From positions 1 to 48,823 of the forward strand of contig CAZHDI010000019.1 of assembly GCA_964531285.1 (NCBI GenBank): a DNA stretch of 48,823 bases, in the 5' to 3' direction. The DNA comes from CAZHDI01 sp964531285. Lineage in GTDB: Bacteria; Pseudomonadota; Alphaproteobacteria; JAJFIK01. The position numbers and the translations under genes are program-made. How positions within the stretch are numbered: position 1 is the first letter of the stretch; each line of letters begins with the position of its first letter. Below the pieces are notes generated by a model that did no database searches, had not been told where the DNA came from, and saw only the letters and a list, made by a program, of their open reading frames with translations. Of this stretch, positions 1 through 7,776 are shown one piece after another.

Positions 1-2
1 TA

Positions 3-40
3 GAGCGCATTCAACGTATTTCAGATCATTGAATGCGCTC
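3..40. repeat. 12-bp inverted repeat at window start
   Basis: GAGCGCATTCAA at 3-14 is the exact reverse complement of TTGAATGCGCTC at 29-40, with a 14-nt spacer. It lies downstream of the TPR gene and outside any gene I can support. It could be a hairpin terminator without a T-run, a protein-binding palindrome or the edge of a dispersed repeat. Confidence 0.6.
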
Positions 41-216
41 GATGGTTTTGTTCTGTCGCGTTTTCGAACCGCAAAACCGAACACACTATTGCCGAAAACG
101 CTCCAGGGCTGGCCGATACGTCTGCGCCGGGGAAACGACCGTAGGCCGGGCTTGGCTACAGTCCAGCACCCCTTCGTCGATATGTCGGTGGAGAGATCAG
201 TCTGATCTGACAAGAG

Positions 217-246
217 AAAAGGCCGGCACTGAAACAGCACCGGCCC
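217..246 (-). terminator. Rho-independent terminator of the TonB operon
   Basis: On the minus strand GGCCGG (245-240) pairs with CCGGCC (226-221), with further pairing inside (CTG/CAG), and is followed by TTTTC. It lies about 25 bases after the stop of the last operon gene (TPR protein), as expected for an intrinsic terminator. Confidence 0.7.
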
Positions 247-270
247 ATTCGACATAGCTTTCAAAAGCGC

Positions 271-2181
271 TTATTCGTCGACGCTGTCGTCAGCGTCGCC
301 CGCATCGTCCGCCGCGGCGTCATCAGCGGCTGTCTCATCTTCGGAAGCTTCGGCATCGGCTGATGCCTCACTATCGCCGGTCTCGGCGTCAGCGGCCGTG
401 TCCGCATCACCGCTATCGTCTTCGGTGACCAGATCCGGGTCCGGCCCTTCGCCCTGGACGAAGGCGACGATCGCCGCTGCGCGCTCCAGATTGGCCACCG
501 CGTCGGTCATCAGCGACTGGCGCTCCGCCAGCATCGTGCGCAGATCGTCAACGGCGGCTTGTGTGGCGGCATCAAGCTCCAACTCAGACACCGTCTCAAT
601 GGCGCTCTCACTCGCCGGCACATCTTCAGCCATATCGGCGCGCTGACGATCCAGGATCTGATCGGCTTCGCGCACACGGATTTCGTATTCCTGGAGGGCC
701 CGGTCACGTGATTGATCGGTGACAGCACTCCGGGCCCGCTCCGCCGAGTCGAGGGCCGTCAGGGCCACATCGCGCAATGTCTGCACCTCGGTCAGGGCCG
801 CCTGGTTCCGGTCCAACAGGCCGTTGATCGTATCGACCGCATTCACGAGGATCTGCTGACGCTCGATCTCGATCTGCGTACGGAGGAATTCCAGCCACTG
901 ATTGGCGTCCTGCGCGGTACGGTCATATTGCGCGGCGCGGGTAAAGGCCTGGATCGCGGCCTGACGGCGGCCCAAACTGTTGCGCGCATGACCGAGCAGA
1001 AGCCATGCATTGGCCTGCTCGTTCCGATTGAGCCCGCCGCGGTTCAGCGCCCGGGTCATATACCGGTCGGTCTGCTCCCAGTTCTCGTCCTGAGCAAAGG
1101 TCTGCGCGATGCGGAAATCAAGTTCCCCACTGCGCTTCTGGCCACTGGCCGCGATCAGCGCGGACCGGGCGCGGGTGTATTCCCGCGAGGCCAGATAGAA
1201 ATTGCCCAGTTTCTCGAGATTGTCCGCAGTGCGCTGGACCCGGCCGGCATCCAACTCACGCTGCAGCAGATTGGCCGCCTTGAAATGGTAGCCGTAGAAG
1301 GAATGGAGCTCGGCTAAAACCACGATTTCGCGGCTTGTGTCGATGAACCCCTGCTCATAGCGCAATTCCTGAACCGCATAAGCATCCCGCTCGCGGCCGG
1401 TTTCCTGATAGCCCGCCGCAAGCTGCTGCCAATACTCGTCCTTTGTCGGGAACAATCGGACGATACGCTCCAAAAGCGGCACGGCATCCCGCCAGCGGTT
1501 GAGATTGATATAGTTGGCGGCCAGCAGGCGCAGGTAATTCTCGTTCGGATTGGGGCTCAGTTCCACGGCGCGCTGCGCATTCGGCAGAGCCTCGCGCCAG
1601 CGTTCCGGGATCGCATAGGCTTGAGCGAGCAGGTAATAGGCCGGTGCCGGCGGGTTCTCGGCCAGCTCAAAGAACCGGCGCAGTTCGGTGATCGCTTCGT
1701 CGTAGCGCTCGACCGACAGATAAAGTCCGCCCAGGAAGTAATGCAGCTCGGCCAGATCCGGCCCTTCGAAGGCCCCGCTCCGCATGGCGCGCTCCAGCGC
1801 GTCGATGGCCTGCGGATAGCGCTCGCGTTCCAGCTCAACATTGGCCAGGAACCGGTACAAGATCCCCTGTTCGGCCGCGTTCAGTTCATCCTGGCTGTTG
1901 ATCACCCGGCGGATCCGGTTGGCGGCACCGGCGGAATCACCCGCTTCGAGGAGTTCCTGGGCTTCGGTGTAAGCGTCGAAGACAGCCTTGCTGGTGGTCA
2001 GACCCTCGGTTTGAGCCATGGCCGACCCGACGCCTCCGTGGCGCACGCCGTCCGGCCCGGCCAGCAAAGCAAGGGCGGCGACGGCACCCGCGAGGGCCAT
2101 CGTTCCCGGGCGCATCGGCCGCCATGTCCGCTGCCGCCGCATCGCGCGGGCCTGCGTCTGTGCCTCGATCACCCGTGCCAT
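271..2181 (-). CDS. TPR repeat protein of the TonB system
   Basis: A 636-residue protein at the distal end of the TonB operon. A basic N-terminus is followed by a hydrophobic stretch (about residues 27-45) and AMAQ near 55-58, which reads as a signal peptide, so the protein is probably periplasmic. Residues 60-430 are built of helical tetratricopeptide units (for example ALERAMRSGAF, YYLLAQAYAIPERW, LLGHARNSLGRRQAA). A coiled-coil-like segment follows, and the last 45 residues are almost only D, E, A and S. A strong AGGAGG sits 7-8 bases before the start. In Vibrio TonB2 loci a TPR protein follows tonB2 and is linked to function of the system; the same role is inferred here. The exact partner is unknown. 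Confidence 0.88.
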   Translation of the reverse strand: MARVIEAQTQARAMRRQRTWRPMRPGTMALAGAVAALALLAGPDGVRHGGVGSAMAQTEGLTTSKAVFDAYTEAQELLEAGDSAGAANRIRRVINSQDELNAAEQGILYRFLANVELERERYPQAIDALERAMRSGAFEGPDLAELHYFLGGLYLSVERYDEAITELRRFFELAENPPAPAYYLLAQAYAIPERWREALPNAQRAVELSPNPNENYLRLLAANYINLNRWRDAVPLLERIVRLFPTKDEYWQQLAAGYQETGRERDAYAVQELRYEQGFIDTSREIVVLAELHSFYGYHFKAANLLQRELDAGRVQRTADNLEKLGNFYLASREYTRARSALIAASGQKRSGELDFRIAQTFAQDENWEQTDRYMTRALNRGGLNRNEQANAWLLLGHARNSLGRRQAAIQAFTRAAQYDRTAQDANQWLEFLRTQIEIERQQILVNAVDTINGLLDRNQAALTEVQTLRDVALTALDSAERARSAVTDQSRDRALQEYEIRVREADQILDRQRADMAEDVPASESAIETVSELELDAATQAAVDDLRTMLAERQSLMTDAVANLERAAAIVAFVQGEGPDPDLVTEDDSGDADTAADAETGDSEASADAEASEDETAADDAAADDAGDADDSVDE

Positions 2182-2260
2182 CCAAAATCCTCCTGGATCC
2201 TGCCGACGCGGCCCGCCGCGAAGGTCGCGCGACCGCCCGGCAGCCCGTCCACGTCTTCCA

Positions 2261-2863
2261 TTATTCGTCCAACTGGAAATCGATCGTCACGCGCAAGCCC
2301 GGACGTTCGATCGGCTCGCCATTGGCGATCTGCGGCCGATACTTCCAGCGCGACACGGCACGCACCGCTTCACGGTCGAAAACACTGGACGACGACTCCA
2401 CCACCCGAGGGTCCTTCACCGACCCATCGACGGCAATGGTGAACTCAACAATCACGTAACCTTCCTGTCCCCGCTGCGCGGCCCGGCGCGGATACTGCGG
2501 CGGAATACGGACGATCGGCTGGGGATCGCGGTCGAGCACCACGGCGCCCGAGAGGTTGCCCAGATCAATATCCGCGCGCGGCAGCCCCATGCCCGCCCCA
2601 TCCAGGTTGGGACGGGTGGTCTGACGCGGGGTCGGCGGGGGCGGCGGCGGCGGATCGTCCTGACGCGTCGGCCGCTGAAGATCGCGGTCACGGGTCGCCG
2701 GCTGCTCGTCCCGGATCGCCCGGGTGATCTCGATCGCCTCGACTTCTTCGACTTCCGGGATGAGATCGCGTTCCGGCTGGATCAGCGCCTTCATCAGCAT
2801 GAAGAGACCGACCGTGACGAGGACCGCAAGGAGCAGGCTCACTATGAGACGGGGTAGTGCCAT
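2261..2863 (-). CDS. tonB: TonB-family energy transducer (TonB2-like)
   Basis: A 200-residue protein carrying proton-motive energy from an ExbB/ExbD motor to outer-membrane receptors. It begins MALPRLIVSLLLAVLVTVG, a single N-terminal membrane anchor. A short proline run (DDPPPPPPPTPRQ, about residues 79-91) spans the periplasm, and the C-terminal TonB fold carries PPQYPRRA, EGYVIVEFTI and SRWKYRPQ. The protein is short, like TonB2 rather than E. coli TonB. The start at 2863 is preceded by GGAGTGAGG and lies 10 bases after the ExbB-ExbD stop; longer readings upstream would bury the membrane anchor. Co-transcription with its motor genes is evident. Confidence 0.93.
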   Translation of the reverse strand: MALPRLIVSLLLAVLVTVGLFMLMKALIQPERDLIPEVEEVEAIEITRAIRDEQPATRDRDLQRPTRQDDPPPPPPPTPRQTTRPNLDGAGMGLPRADIDLGNLSGAVVLDRDPQPIVRIPPQYPRRAAQRGQEGYVIVEFTIAVDGSVKDPRVVESSSSVFDREAVRAVSRWKYRPQIANGEPIERPGLRVTIDFQLDE

Positions 2864-2873
2864 TGTCTCAACC

Positions 2874-3860
2874 TCACTCCTGCAGCGTTGCAATCGACAC
2901 GGCGGGCGCCCCGGCCAGTCGCGCCTGGTCCATGACCTGAACGACGATCCCGGTATCGGCCTCGCCATCCGCCTGGATGATCACCGGCCCCTTGGGATTG
3001 TCATTGCGCAGACGTTCGATGAACGCGCGCACCGCGCGGACCTCGATCTGGCGTCCGTCGATGAAAATCTCATTGTCTTCGGTTACCGCCACAAGCACGG
3101 CGATATTCGCCTTGTCCGTATCGGTTTCCGCATCGGGCCGTTGCACATCGACCCCGGGTTCGCGCACGAACACCGCCGTCACGATGAAGAAGATCAGCAT
3201 GATGAAGACGATATCGAGCATCGGGGTCAGATCGATGCCAGAGTCGTCCTCGGCTTCGACGCCCCGCTGACGGCGCGACCCGCCGGTGCGGCCCACCCAC
3301 TGATCCCGGTCCTCGGGCGGGTGGATCGGCATGGAGTCGTTGACCAACTGGACAGCTCGCTTCGCGCGGCTTTGCAAATTGGCGATGAAGTACACCCCGG
3401 AAATCGCGGCCACCATGCCGGCCATGGTCGGGATCGTAGCTTTCGACACGCCGGCGGCCATGGCGCGCGCATTACTCGCGCCGGTAAAGGCCATCACGTC
3501 GAACACCTCAACCATCCCGGTCACCGTGCCCAGCAGGCCGAAAAACGGCGCCACCGCGACCAGGGTTTTGATGCTGCCGAGATTTTGGTGGGTTTCGATC
3601 CGGACTTCGGACAGAAGCTGCGTGCGGATTTGGTGGGCATACCAGGAACTGTGGTCGCCGCGATTATCCCAGTAGGACAGCACGCGCTTGCGCGTCGACG
3701 GAAAGGCCGACGCGAAATACCAGTAGCGCTCCAGGATCAGGGTCCACATCAGGAATGTGACCCCCATGATCCACAACAGCACCGGACCGCCGGTCTCCAC
3801 GAAATCCCGAAGGCTCGTATAGACCACGAACGGATTAAGGGTGCTCAGCACGTCATTCAT
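2874..3860 (-). CDS. ExbB-ExbD fusion, TonB motor protein
   Basis: One 328-residue frame joins two normally separate inner-membrane proteins. Residues 1-175 match the small ExbB2/TolQ type: membrane segments near 24-43, 96-118 and 142-162, with APFFGLLGTVTGM and the TIPTMAGMVAAISG motif. After a hydrophilic linker (about 176-198), residues 199-328 are a full ExbD: GVEAEDDSGIDLTPMLD with the conserved membrane aspartate at 216, one membrane helix 214-232, and a periplasmic domain ending VMDQARLAGAPAVSIAT. No stop separates them. Topology allows the join, since the ExbB C-terminus and ExbD N-terminus are both cytoplasmic. An in-frame GTG (Val189, base 3296) could start a separate ExbD. The start at 3860 fits the family N-terminus MNDVLSTLNP. 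It follows ttpC after 240 bases with no gene. Confidence 0.9.
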   Translation of the reverse strand: MNDVLSTLNPFVVYTSLRDFVETGGPVLLWIMGVTFLMWTLILERYWYFASAFPSTRKRVLSYWDNRGDHSSWYAHQIRTQLLSEVRIETHQNLGSIKTLVAVAPFFGLLGTVTGMVEVFDVMAFTGASNARAMAAGVSKATIPTMAGMVAAISGVYFIANLQSRAKRAVQLVNDSMPIHPPEDRDQWVGRTGGSRRQRGVEAEDDSGIDLTPMLDIVFIMLIFFIVTAVFVREPGVDVQRPDAETDTDKANIAVLVAVTEDNEIFIDGRQIEVRAVRAFIERLRNDNPKGPVIIQADGEADTGIVVQVMDQARLAGAPAVSIATLQE

Positions 3861-4100
3861 GTTCCGGCGTCCCCATTGACTGCCTGCCCGTTCAATACCG
3901 TCCCGCTGGCGGCCTTCTCGGCCCATCGACTGCCAGCCGACCGCATGCGGGCGGGCGGGTGGTGACAGCACGGGCAACAGACGCCCGGACCGTCACGAGG
4001 ATCTTGATCGGCGGCCCCTGATCACGCGATCCGGGACCTGCGAAGGCCGCGGATCCGAAAGGGCGATCACGAAGACCGCCTTTCCGAACCCGCCTGAACC

Positions 4101-5525
4101 TTAGTGACGCTGCTCGGCCCGCGATGCGACGAAGCCGGCACTTTGCTCCTCGAGGATCTGCTCGACCTCGCGGGCACGGCCATTCGCAATCGAATGGAGC
4201 AGCAGCAGCGGGATCGCGGCGCACAGACCCAACACGGTGGTCACAAGAGCCTGAGAAATACCGCCCGCCATCAGTTTCGGGTCGCCGGTGCCGAACAGAG
4301 TGATCTGCTGGAACACCACGATCATGCCGGTCACCGTCCCGAGCAGACCCAGCAGAGGCGCCACGGCGGCGAGCACCTTGACGGTCCCAAGGCCCCACTC
4401 AAGCTTCGGCTTCTCCTTGAGGAACTGCTCATCGAGCTTCAACTCGATGGTTTCCTCGTCGGCGCCCTTCTTGATGAGGTCGTCATAGACCTTCAGCATA
4501 CGGCCCAGCGGGTTACCCGTACCCGGACGGTCCGGCGACTTCATCTGCGATTTCACGCGCGACGCGGTGATCGACAGAGCGATGAAGCGATAGACGGCGA
4601 GCACGATGCCGATCGCGCCAAGCACCATGATGATGTAGCCGATGGTCCGGCCTTCCTGGGCTTTCTCGATCAAGGTCGGCGTGCGGACGAGCAGGCTGAG
4701 GATCGCGCCCTGAGACGGATCGATCGCGGCCACCGTCAGTTCACCGGGATCGGCGCTGACCAAAGCGTCGGCCGCATCGCGGAAGCGGGCCGCCGGCTGA
4801 CGGGCCAACAGCGTGAGCGAGTCGCTCTGATCGCTGTAGGCCAAGAAGTCACCATTGTCCTCGCGCACGACCGTGAACGGACCGATCCGCACCACGTCGC
4901 CCGCCTGGGCATTGCCGTCCGGATCGAAATACTCGCTCTGGAACGAGACGATCTTGCCCTGAGCGACCATTTCCTCGAACAGGGTCGCCCAAAGCAACTC
5001 AAGCTGATCGACGGTCGGCAGCACCCGGCCGCGGGTCAGCACGTCGAGCGCATCGCCGCGATTGGGATACTGAGCGCTCACCAGCGAGGTCTCGATTTGA
5101 CCTTTGGTGTCGCCCGCCACCTGACGCACGATCCCGAACAGTTCGCCTGCATTCCCGAGCGCTTCCGTCAGCTCGTTCTGCAGAACCGCGATCTGCTCTT
5201 CGTTTTCCTGCGACTGCTGTTCCAGCTGTTCGGCGGTGTTCTGAGCGGCCACCAGCTCGGCTTCGGCTTCCTGCAGAAGCCGGGCCTGGTTGGCCTGTTC
5301 AGCACGGAACTGCGCTTCGCGCTGTTCGTTCTGACGATTTTCACTCACCCGGCCCTGGCGCACCGCCCGCAAGAGCTGATCAAGGCTCATGGGCGAATTG
5401 GACTGGGCTTGGGCCGGCTGCGTTCCAACACCGGGAACGCCTGCCGTCTCAGCAAGGATCAGGGCCGACGCTGCGGCGAGAGTGATCCCAAAGACACGAA
5501 GAAGGCTCTTCATTGGGCGCCCCAT
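4101..5525 (-). CDS. Large ExbB/TolQ-family protein with coiled coil (TtpC-like)
   Basis: A 474-residue MotA/TolQ/ExbB-family protein. A signal peptide ends near AQAQS (residue 41), and a glutamine- and glutamate-rich coiled coil covers about 55-125. A periplasmic domain follows. Three membrane segments then appear: GYIIMVLGAIGIVLAVYRF, the VKVLAAVAPLLGLLGTVTGM motif, and ALVTTVLGLCAAIPLLLLH. The oversized N-terminal periplasmic part distinguishes it from ordinary ExbB and matches Vibrio TtpC, needed for TonB2-dependent uptake. Its ATG overlaps the DUF3450 stop by one base (TAATG), so the two are translationally coupled; an ATG four codons later is an alternative. Confidence 0.9.
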   Translation of the reverse strand: MGRPMKSLLRVFGITLAAASALILAETAGVPGVGTQPAQAQSNSPMSLDQLLRAVRQGRVSENRQNEQREAQFRAEQANQARLLQEAEAELVAAQNTAEQLEQQSQENEEQIAVLQNELTEALGNAGELFGIVRQVAGDTKGQIETSLVSAQYPNRGDALDVLTRGRVLPTVDQLELLWATLFEEMVAQGKIVSFQSEYFDPDGNAQAGDVVRIGPFTVVREDNGDFLAYSDQSDSLTLLARQPAARFRDAADALVSADPGELTVAAIDPSQGAILSLLVRTPTLIEKAQEGRTIGYIIMVLGAIGIVLAVYRFIALSITASRVKSQMKSPDRPGTGNPLGRMLKVYDDLIKKGADEETIELKLDEQFLKEKPKLEWGLGTVKVLAAVAPLLGLLGTVTGMIVVFQQITLFGTGDPKLMAGGISQALVTTVLGLCAAIPLLLLHSIANGRAREVEQILEEQSAGFVASRAEQRH

Positions 5526-6475
5526 TAGTTGGTCGAGTCATCACTGTCGGAGGCGCCGTCGTCAGCAGCCTCGTCACCATCATCTTCAGCGGCTTCCGCC
5601 TCGTCGGCTTCGGCAGCCGCCGCTTCTTCCGCCGCCGTCCGTTCGAGCACGGCCGCTTCCGCCTGACGCGCAATATCGGCGGCCGAGAGCGTTTCACCGC
5701 CCTCTTCCGGACCGAACACCGGCAGGATCAGAATTTCAGGCGGAATAAATTCGTTCGCCATGTCCATCCCCGTACGGACGGACGCGTTGTACCGGCTCGG
5801 CAGTTCGACCCATTCGCCCCGGGCCTGGTTCCACACCGCCGTCTCTTCGCGATTCTTCGTTTGATAGAAGAACGCGGCCCGGCCGATCATCAGGAAATCC
5901 ACCTCGCGGCGCTGATCGCCCTCGCCGAGAAACGCCGAATAGGACTCGATGGTCCGGCCGTAATCGTTCTCGATCTGATAGGCCTCAAGTACGAGACGGA
6001 ACTGCTCGGCGATCGTCACGTCGGACCGGCTCAGGATCGACTGGAGACGCTCGACCCGTTCGCGGCGCTCCGCGATGCGGAACGGCACATCCAGCTCCAC
6101 GAACATGTCGAGACCTTCGATCATGCGCTGCATCAGCGGCACGATGTCCCGCTCGATCGTCTTCACCCGGTCGATCTGCTCGCGGATCGAGTCCATCTCG
6201 GCCATCTGGGCTTCGATCAACTCGCGGCGCTGCTGATTGTACGCCTGCAGATCTTCGACCTGACGCAGGATACTGCGGTAATTCCGGACGAGTTCGGAGG
6301 TCTCGTCATCAATCGCATCGATGCGCCGCTGCGAGGCGGCGCCTTCGTTCGTGGTCTGGTTCACGGTGTCCCGCGCCCGGTCAAGCTGAGCGACCGCCGG
6401 GCCGCTGAGGCAACCGAACATGGCGACCGCGGCGGCAATCGCCGGAATGCGCCAAGTCTGCATCATCGTCTCCAT
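5525..6475 (-). CDS. DUF3450 family exported protein
   Basis: A 316-residue protein, first gene of the TonB operon. A signal peptide (METMMQTWRIPAIAAAVAMF, then GPAVAQ) is followed by a long coiled coil (about 40-120) and the conserved DUF3450 core with VPLMQRMI, IAERRERVERL, FLMIGRAAFFYQT and RYNASVRTG. The tail is alanine/aspartate/glutamate-rich and acidic, as in the TPR protein of the same operon. DUF3450 genes commonly lead TonB2-type clusters; the molecular role is not established. GAGGG four bases before the ATG at 6475 decides this start over two nearby ATGs (6466, 6463). Confidence 0.85.
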   Translation of the reverse strand: METMMQTWRIPAIAAAVAMFGCLSGPAVAQLDRARDTVNQTTNEGAASQRRIDAIDDETSELVRNYRSILRQVEDLQAYNQQRRELIEAQMAEMDSIREQIDRVKTIERDIVPLMQRMIEGLDMFVELDVPFRIAERRERVERLQSILSRSDVTIAEQFRLVLEAYQIENDYGRTIESYSAFLGEGDQRREVDFLMIGRAAFFYQTKNREETAVWNQARGEWVELPSRYNASVRTGMDMANEFIPPEILILPVFGPEEGGETLSAADIARQAEAAVLERTAAEEAAAAEADEAEAAEDDGDEAADDGASDSDDSTN

Positions 6476-7201
6476 TCTACCCTCATTGGCCTTGGACCGT
6501 TCCGCCCACATTGCCTCGCCTACGAACTTCATCACGTACTCTCAACTGTGCCCAAGGATGTACCGCTCGGCAATGCCATACATCTCTGGCTGTCATCAAA
6601 CGCCCTCAACTCGCGTTGCGCGGACAACACCTGTCACACTACCGTTACGGCAACCCAGCCGCGGCGCGCGAACATGTTGCGTTCGCACACCGGACGCCGG
6701 ATTACCTCGGCCGTAAAGGCCGCCGCGCGGTGTGCGCTGCGGTCACGTGCGCTACGATGAAAGACCCCCTCAGCCCTCGAAGCGGCCCCTTTCGCGGGCC
6801 GCCAGTCCCCTTCATCTGTCCGCGCCGCCGCCAGGCAACCCGTCATCACGAGCATTATGGCCCATGACGGTTACAGCACCGTGACTAATGATTAACGCCG
6901 CCCCAATGGCCTTGTTCCCAGGCATTTTCTGGTTCCAAGGCATTTTCGGCGTTGCCAGTTCACGGAACGGCAAAAGACGCATCACATCGTTCAGCCCCGA
7001 ACGATGCGCTGGTCGCGGTCTCGAACAGTTAACGAATGCTCACACAATTCCACGGACCGCGCAAGGCTGCCGAACCGCGTTTGCGCGCGGGTAAAGCCCG
7101 CAGAAAACACCCTGATCCGGGGTTCCCGGCGGTCCGTCCCAACGAGAGGTCACGCTCAAAGAGAGGTGCTTATCAACGAGAGGCGGTCCGATCGGCTGCG
7201 A
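6476..7201. other. 726-bp intergenic region upstream of TonB operon
   Basis: No gene I can support lies here; the short open frames lack a ribosome site, family motifs and consistent codon use. It must hold the promoter of the minus-strand TonB operon, but I cannot name convincing -35/-10 boxes. A GCGGCCC/GGGCCGC hairpin (6782-6802) has no T-run. Its far end holds the repeats described after tRNA-Gln. Confidence 0.6.
7141..7191. repeat. Three 17-bp spaced repeats 3' of tRNA-Gln
   Basis: AACGAGAGGT (7141), AAAGAGAGGT (7158) and AACGAGAGGC (7175) start exactly 17 bases apart; the 10-bp core is conserved and the other 7 bases vary. The array ends 10 bases from the 3' end of tRNA-Gln, which reads on the minus strand. 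Confidence 0.6.
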
Positions 7202-7276
7202 TGGCTGGGGCGGCAGGATTCGAACCTGCGCATGGCGGTACCAAAAACCGCTGCCTTACCACTTGGCTACGCCCCA
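7202..7276 (-). tRNA. tRNA-Gln (TTG)
   Basis: A 75-nt cloverleaf on the minus strand beginning TGGGGCGTAGCC. The acceptor stem TGGGGCG pairs with CGCCCCA, the anticodon loop TTTTGGT carries anticodon TTG for codon CAA, and the T-arm GCAGGTTCGAATCCTGC is canonical. The terminal CCA is encoded (7204-7202). The initial T and anticodon identify glutamine. Confidence 0.96.
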
Positions 7277-7385
7277 TCACAGCGCGGTCGCTTCGCCTTT
7301 TCCGGGCCAAGAGATCTGGCCGGATCATGGTCCGGAGAGCAGCCGGGCGCTGCCCGAAACGCCGGACCGGCGAGCGAGGTGGCGC

Positions 7386-7414
7386 AACATAATCAGTTTG
7401 CCACACCGACGCAA
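7386..7414 (-). promoter_or_regulatory. Possible sigma-70 promoter for tRNA-Gln
   Basis: On the minus strand TTGCGT (7414-7409) and TATGTT (7391-7386) are separated by 17 bases. This would start RNA about 100 bases before the tRNA. The match is moderate and nothing nearer to the tRNA looks better. Confidence 0.3.
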
Positions 7415-7496
7415 CGCTGCGCGCGGCGCTTTTTTCCGGCTCTCTGAAGCCCGGTTTCGGTAGGATAATCGCAAGCGCGCCGGCGCCGGGATTGTC

Positions 7497-7525
7497 TTGC
7501 TCCATACCGGATGACCGGCTATAAG
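7497..7525 (+). promoter_or_regulatory. Sigma-70 promoter for tRNA-Pro
   Basis: TTGCTC (7497-7502) and TATAAG (7520-7525) lie 17 bases apart, followed by the GC-rich GGCGCGCTC typical of stable-RNA discriminators. Transcription would start about 10 bases before the mature tRNA at 7541. Confidence 0.55.
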
Positions 7526-7540
7526 GCGCGCTCGCGATGT

Positions 7541-7617
7541 CGGAGTGTAGCTCAGCCTGGTAGAGCACTGTCTTCGGGAGGCAGGGGCCGGAGGTTCGAA
7601 TCCTCTCACTCCGACCA
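7541..7617 (+). tRNA. tRNA-Pro (CGG)
   Basis: A 77-nt cloverleaf. The acceptor stem CGGAGTG pairs with CACTCCG, the D-arm is AGCTCAGCCTGGTAGAGC, the anticodon loop TTCGGGA gives anticodon CGG for codon CCG, and the T-arm is GGAGGTTCGAATCCTCT. The CCA end is encoded. It points away from tRNA-Gln, sharing a 264-bp divergent upstream region. Confidence 0.96.
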
Positions 7618-7679
7618 GCGTTTTTTCCCGGCCAGCGTTTTTCCCAGCCAGCGTTTTTCCCAGCCAGCGTTTTTCAGCG
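7615..7679 (+). repeat. Four-copy 16-bp tandem repeat starting at the tRNA-Pro CCA
   Basis: Units begin at 7615, 7632, 7648 and 7664. The second and third are identical (CCAGCGTTTTTCCCAG); the first has one extra T and a CGG end, the last is shortened. The first unit begins with the CCA of tRNA-Pro, so each copy repeats CCA plus a T-run that could serve as a termination or processing signal. Confidence 0.85.
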
Positions 7680-7680
7680 C

Positions 7681-7701
7681 CGGTCTGATCCGATCAGACC
7701 G
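7681..7701. terminator. Hairpin after tRNA-Pro repeats
   Basis: CGGTCTGATC (7681-7690) pairs with GATCAGACCG (7692-7701) around a single base; in practice the loop must be a few bases larger. There is no T-run directly after it. It may stop or stabilise the tRNA-Pro transcript. Confidence 0.4.
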
Positions 7702-7776
7702 CCACGGCGCGCTTCCAGACTCCCGCTCACCGCAAATTGATGCCAGTCTCGCTCAAGACCGATGGGAGGAGCGATC

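Noticed and set aside
6888..7094. 68-residue open frame in the region upstream of the TonB operon
   Set aside because: Weak start context, no family motifs and codon use unlike neighbouring genes.
7004..7447. Open frame across the tRNA-Gln gene
   Set aside because: It runs through a clear tRNA on the other strand and has no protein family features or ribosome site.
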